Assembly: GCA_035528295.1 (NCBI GenBank)
Contig: DATKYY010000047.1
Location: 1 to 8,489 of the forward strand
Direction of reading: 5' to 3'
Length of the DNA stretch: 8,489 nt
DNA from: G020353235 sp035528295
Lineage (GTDB): Bacteria > Chloroflexota > Dehalococcoidia > Dehalococcoidales > JAUYDJ01
Shown here: positions 6,582 to 8,489 of the stretch, one piece after another
Numbering within the stretch: the first letter of the stretch is position 1
Layout: every line of letters begins with the position of its first letter
Notes under the pieces: model-generated
What the model was told of the DNA's origin: nothing
What the model saw: the letters and a program-made list of their open reading frames with translations, nothing else
Database searches by the model: none
Made by a program: the position numbers and the translations under genes

Positions 6582-6597
6582 GCCCCAAATAGGGGGC
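6582..6597 (-). promoter_or_regulatory. GC hairpin directly before the uvrC start
   Basis: GCCCC (6582-6586) and GGGGC (6593-6597) form a perfect 5-bp GC stem with a six-base loop, standing out in an AT-rich region. In the uvrC transcript it would end one base before ATG 6580 and enclose the only purine-rich stretch near that codon. It could limit initiation at 6580 and favour ATG 6559, or could be chance. Confidence 0.3.
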
Positions 6598-6684
6598 AAA
6601 GCTTAGCTTGTTGCGAAACCCCGATTCTCTAATAGTACAGATAACGAGAAGCTGCAAGAAGTTGATGAACGGACTAACAGCAAC

Positions 6685-6724
6685 AATTATAAAATGTCTC
6701 CATCATTCACTCTGTGTTATAATT
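6685..6724. repeat. Inverted repeat of two mirrored -10-like boxes
   Basis: AATTATAA (6685-6692) and TTATAATT (6717-6724) are perfect 8-base inverted copies 24 bp apart. Each contains a perfect TATAAT, facing left (6686-6691, toward uvrC) and right (6718-6723, toward the methyltransferase gene). Neither has a recognisable -35 at the usual distance. The leftward box would give uvrC a leader of about 100 nt. The arrangement suggests a divergent promoter pair, although an AT-rich region can produce such matches by chance. Confidence 0.4.
6715..6723 (+). promoter_or_regulatory. Extended -10 promoter placed for a leaderless transcript
   Basis: TGTTATAAT is a perfect extended -10 (TG, one base, TATAAT). 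It ends seven bases before the A of ATG 6730, so transcription would begin at or beside that ATG. No ribosome site lies ahead of either ATG 6694 or ATG 6730, which agrees with leaderless translation from 6730. No -35 match is visible near 6695-6700, as is tolerated for extended -10 promoters. Confidence 0.45.
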
Positions 6725-6729
6725 TGACC

Positions 6730-7476
6730 ATGGCTAAAGAACGTCTACGCATTATCTATAATTTTTACTTAAAGCTGGCCGATCCAAGGAGAATTCCTGA
6801 AGGTGCGGGAGAAAGAGTTGTATTTATCCAATTGAAGCGACAGGGCTTACTAGATAGGTTCGCGGGAAAAAGAATCCTTGAAGTAGGCCCCAAACATGGT
6901 AAGGATTCTCTGCTGTTGGCATCCCTAAAGCCATCGGAACTGGTTTTGATAGATTTACCAGAGAAGACACCCTCAATAAAACAATGGCTGCCAAGTATAG
7001 CTAACCTTTGCCGGCTTAGCTATATCGAGGGGAATTTGCTTTATCTAAACCCCGAGCAGTATGAGCAATTAGGGGCATTTGATTTGATTTGGTGCTTGGG
7101 TGTCATTTACCACAATGTTGAGCAATTGAGGCTTCTTAGAAAGCTATACAATTTGTGCAATGTGAATGGTCTCGTGGTAATTGAAAGTGCCACAACGCGA
7201 AATAGAAAGCTAAAGAATTTGAATGTCGTTGAAATCCATTGGCCCGATACGTACCGTAATGTGCCTACAATAACGCACTTGCCGTCACGCTTAGCAATCA
7301 AGAGCTGGCTTGAGATGATCGGCTTCAGTGAAGTCAAAATCTGGGATATTTATTCTAGAGCCCTTCGGTCACAGCGTGCAGTTCTGACAGCGATAAAAGC
7401 AAAAGATGTCAAACCATATATAAGCTATGAAACATCGGGACTAAATCCAGAATATTTCGCTGGCGATAGCATATGA
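6730..7476 (+). CDS. CmoB/DUF1698-like SAM-dependent methyltransferase on an AT-rich segment
   Basis: A 248-residue class I methyltransferase-fold protein when started at ATG 6730. An in-frame ATG at 6694 would add 12 residues but lies upstream of the extended -10 and has no ribosome site. Motif I is ILEVGPKHG (49-57), with GPKHG instead of the common GCGxG. Asp75 ends beta-2 in LVLIDLP. FDLIWCLGVIYHNVEQLRLL (117-136) and YRNVPTITHLPSRLAIKSWL (175-194) recall the GVLYH and RMRNVYFIPS...LKNWL segments of CmoB, the tRNA U34 carboxymethyl-transfer enzyme. CmoB's N-terminal region is missing, so a tRNA role is not claimed. Related short proteins also occur in sugar or surface-glycan methylation. 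Sampled lines give 22-26 G+C per 60 bases against about 37 in uvrC, suggesting horizontal acquisition. It stands alone, divergent from uvrC and upstream of xerD. Confidence 0.82.
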   Translation: MAKERLRIIYNFYLKLADPRRIPEGAGERVVFIQLKRQGLLDRFAGKRILEVGPKHGKDSLLLASLKPSELVLIDLPEKTPSIKQWLPSIANLCRLSYIEGNLLYLNPEQYEQLGAFDLIWCLGVIYHNVEQLRLLRKLYNLCNVNGLVVIESATTRNRKLKNLNVVEIHWPDTYRNVPTITHLPSRLAIKSWLEMIGFSEVKIWDIYSRALRSQRAVLTAIKAKDVKPYISYETSGLNPEYFAGDSI

Positions 7477-7639
7477 TTGAACACAGAAAGAACCTTTTTA
7501 AGTAGCTATAACAAAGTATCAAGCATATACACATTGCCTCATAGAAAATTCCCCATTATTCATTACACTATTCAAAGCCTGCGCCTGAACAACAATAAGC
7601 GATAGAAAACAAGGTAACCAGTCGGATTTTGTCTTTTGC

Positions 7640-7670
7640 TTGACTTATGTTAAAATAGTTATGTTAAGAT
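7640..7670 (+). promoter_or_regulatory. Candidate promoter for xerD
   Basis: TTGACT (7640-7645, 5/6) and TAAGAT (7665-7670, 4/6) are separated by 19 bp, slightly longer than ideal. The predicted start is near 7677, which would leave a very short leader containing the GGGGGAGG ribosome site. Confidence 0.4.
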
Positions 7671-7675
7671 ATTAT

Positions 7676-7684
7676 GGGGGGAGG
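7676..7684 (+). promoter_or_regulatory. Shine-Dalgarno supporting the GTG start of xerD
   Basis: GGGGGGAGG ends four bases before GTG 7689. An in-frame ATG at 7674-7676 overlaps this tract and would itself lack a ribosome site. It would also add the low-complexity leader MGGGV, so GTG 7689 is preferred. Confidence 0.6.
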
Positions 7685-7688
7685 CGTA

Positions 7689-8489
7689 GTGAGAGAGGCT
7701 ATTGAGCGTTTTATCAATTACCTTAAGGTAGAGAAGGGCTTTTCCGAAAACACACTGGTTGCCTATAGCAGCGACCTTTATCAACTGGCTGATTTTGTGG
7801 CCGGAGAGGCTAATAAGAGTGGTACCATGCCGTCATGGGCCGGGTTTGGTCGGCAGGGGATGCTGAGCTACCTGCTTAATCTCAAGGAGAGGGGTTATGT
7901 GCCGACCACGCAGGCCCGCAAGGTGGCGGCCGCCAAGCGCTTCTTCAGATTTATGTCGGAAGAAGGTGAGTTGAAAGAGAATCCGACGCGGAATGTCACT
8001 TCACCCAAAGTGGGTAAGTCACTGCCCCGGCCTATCTCGGATAGCGAAGTCCGCCTCTTGCTGGAGCAGCCCACCAAGCTGTCCACCCCGGAAGCGAAGC
8101 GGGACAAGGCGATGCTGGAGCTGCTCTATGCCAGCGGGATGAGGGTGAGTGAGCTGGTCGGCCTGGACCTGAAAGATGTCGATACCAAGGGCGGCTATGT
8201 GCGCTGCTTTGGCAAGGGGGGTAAGGAGAGGCTTATCCCGGTTTACCCCCGGGCGGCGGCATCCGTTGCCGAATACATCAAAGAGGCCCGCCTCAAGCTG
8301 GCGCGCGGCAAAGATGACTCAGCCCTTTTCCTCAATCCCCGTGGCAAGAGATTGACCAGGCAGGGCTTCTGGCAGAAGGTAAAAGAGTACGCCAAGGCAG
8401 CCAACCTGGATACCAATATCGGTCCGCACACGCTGCGGCACAGCTTTGCCACCCATATGCTCAGCGGTGGGGCTGACCTGAGGTCAGTT
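7689..8489 (+). CDS. xerD: Xer-type tyrosine recombinase, C-terminus cut off by window edge
   Basis: The visible 267 residues cover the N-terminal core-binding SAM-like domain (about 1-90, including AIERFINYL and ENTLVAYSSDL) and most of the catalytic domain. Arg152 in ASGMRVSEL, Lys176 in FGKGGKER, and His247 and Arg250 in HTLRH are present. The second His/Trp and the nucleophilic tyrosine fall beyond the window. Xer proteins are about 300 residues, so some 30-40 are missing. The family resolves chromosome dimers at dif sites. No dif-like site is apparent here. XerC and XerD cannot be separated from this sequence alone, so the symbol is provisional. The length, the domain order and the normal-GC coding sequence favour a housekeeping Xer over a phage or integron integrase. 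The start is GTG 7689 after GGGGGGAGG. Confidence 0.9.
   Translation, partial: MREAIERFINYLKVEKGFSENTLVAYSSDLYQLADFVAGEANKSGTMPSWAGFGRQGMLSYLLNLKERGYVPTTQARKVAAAKRFFRFMSEEGELKENPTRNVTSPKVGKSLPRPISDSEVRLLLEQPTKLSTPEAKRDKAMLELLYASGMRVSELVGLDLKDVDTKGGYVRCFGKGGKERLIPVYPRAAASVAEYIKEARLKLARGKDDSALFLNPRGKRLTRQGFWQKVKEYAKAANLDTNIGPHTLRHSFATHMLSGGADLRSV

Larger units (their letters stand above)
7477..7688. other. AT-rich intergenic spacer with xerD control signals at its right end
   Basis: These 212 bases hold no credible reading frame and no RNA gene that I can recognise. The first 160 bases show no repeat or strong hairpin. The last 50 carry the candidate xerD promoter and ribosome site. The low GC of the preceding methyltransferase gene continues through the spacer and returns to normal within xerD. 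Confidence 0.6.

Noticed and set aside
6599..6609. AAGCT-T-AGCTT palindrome upstream of uvrC, resembling the AAGCTT core of the 1358-1376 palindrome
   Set aside because: The shared part is only six bases and the flanks differ, so it is not a second copy of the same element.
7486..7500. Possible terminator after the CmoB-like gene (AAAG, AAC, CTTT followed by T's)
   Set aside because: The stem is only four A-T-rich pairs with a three-base loop and the T-run is interrupted. This is too weak to call.
7674..7688. ATG 7674 as the xerD start
   Set aside because: It overlaps the G-tract that serves as ribosome site for GTG 7689 and would add a glycine-rich leader not usual in Xer proteins.
7689..8489. 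Tyrosine recombinase as the integrase of a mobile element carrying the AT-rich gene
   Set aside because: The protein looks like a housekeeping Xer by length and domain order. No attachment-site repeat, cargo or phage gene is seen. The gene's own composition matches the chromosome, not the AT-rich segment.

Overview
The window looks like ordinary chromosome from an anaerobic Chloroflexota bacterium, probably of the Dehalococcoidia. This rests on gene content, moderate-to-high GC, and the style of the DRG-like GTPase and MFS proteins. It is an inference from recognised families, not a database match. Nine protein genes are supported, two of them cut by the window edges. I see no rRNA, tRNA, CRISPR array, insertion sequence or phage module.

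Left part (1-1370): a partial ccdA-type thiol-disulfide transporter gene on the minus strand is divergent from a histidine phosphatase gene on the plus strand. The phosphatase starts at a TTG behind a strong Shine-Dalgarno. About 116 bp between them holds candidate promoters in both directions. The phosphatase gene then collides tail to tail with the minus-strand block: the two stop codons overlap inside a perfect 19-bp palindrome.

Middle part (1364-6580): five minus-strand genes read leftward in the order uvrC, DRG/TGS GTPase, MFS transporter, thioredoxin, class I methyltransferase. uvrC and the GTPase are separated by one base and are probably translationally coupled. The MFS gene follows after 39 bp. 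Thioredoxin and the methyltransferase form a second unit with its own good promoter (perfect TTGACA, TATCAT) just after a hairpin that may end or attenuate the first unit. Thioredoxin and CcdA are a plausible redox pair, since CcdA-type proteins take electrons from cytoplasmic thioredoxin and pass them across the membrane.

Right part (6581-8489): an AT-rich stretch of about 1.1 kb (about 40% GC in sampled lines, against about 60% in uvrC and xerD) holds one plus-strand gene. It encodes a methyltransferase resembling the catalytic core of CmoB/DUF1698 proteins. The gene has no Shine-Dalgarno and an extended -10 exactly where a leaderless transcript would begin at its preferred ATG. After a gene-free 212-bp spacer, a Xer-type tyrosine recombinase gene runs off the right edge before its catalytic tyrosine.

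No new multi-gene system is evident. The most unusual items are the composition-shifted CmoB-like gene, the mirrored -10 elements in front of it, the stop-codon palindrome, and a GTPase whose G3 box reads DTPP.
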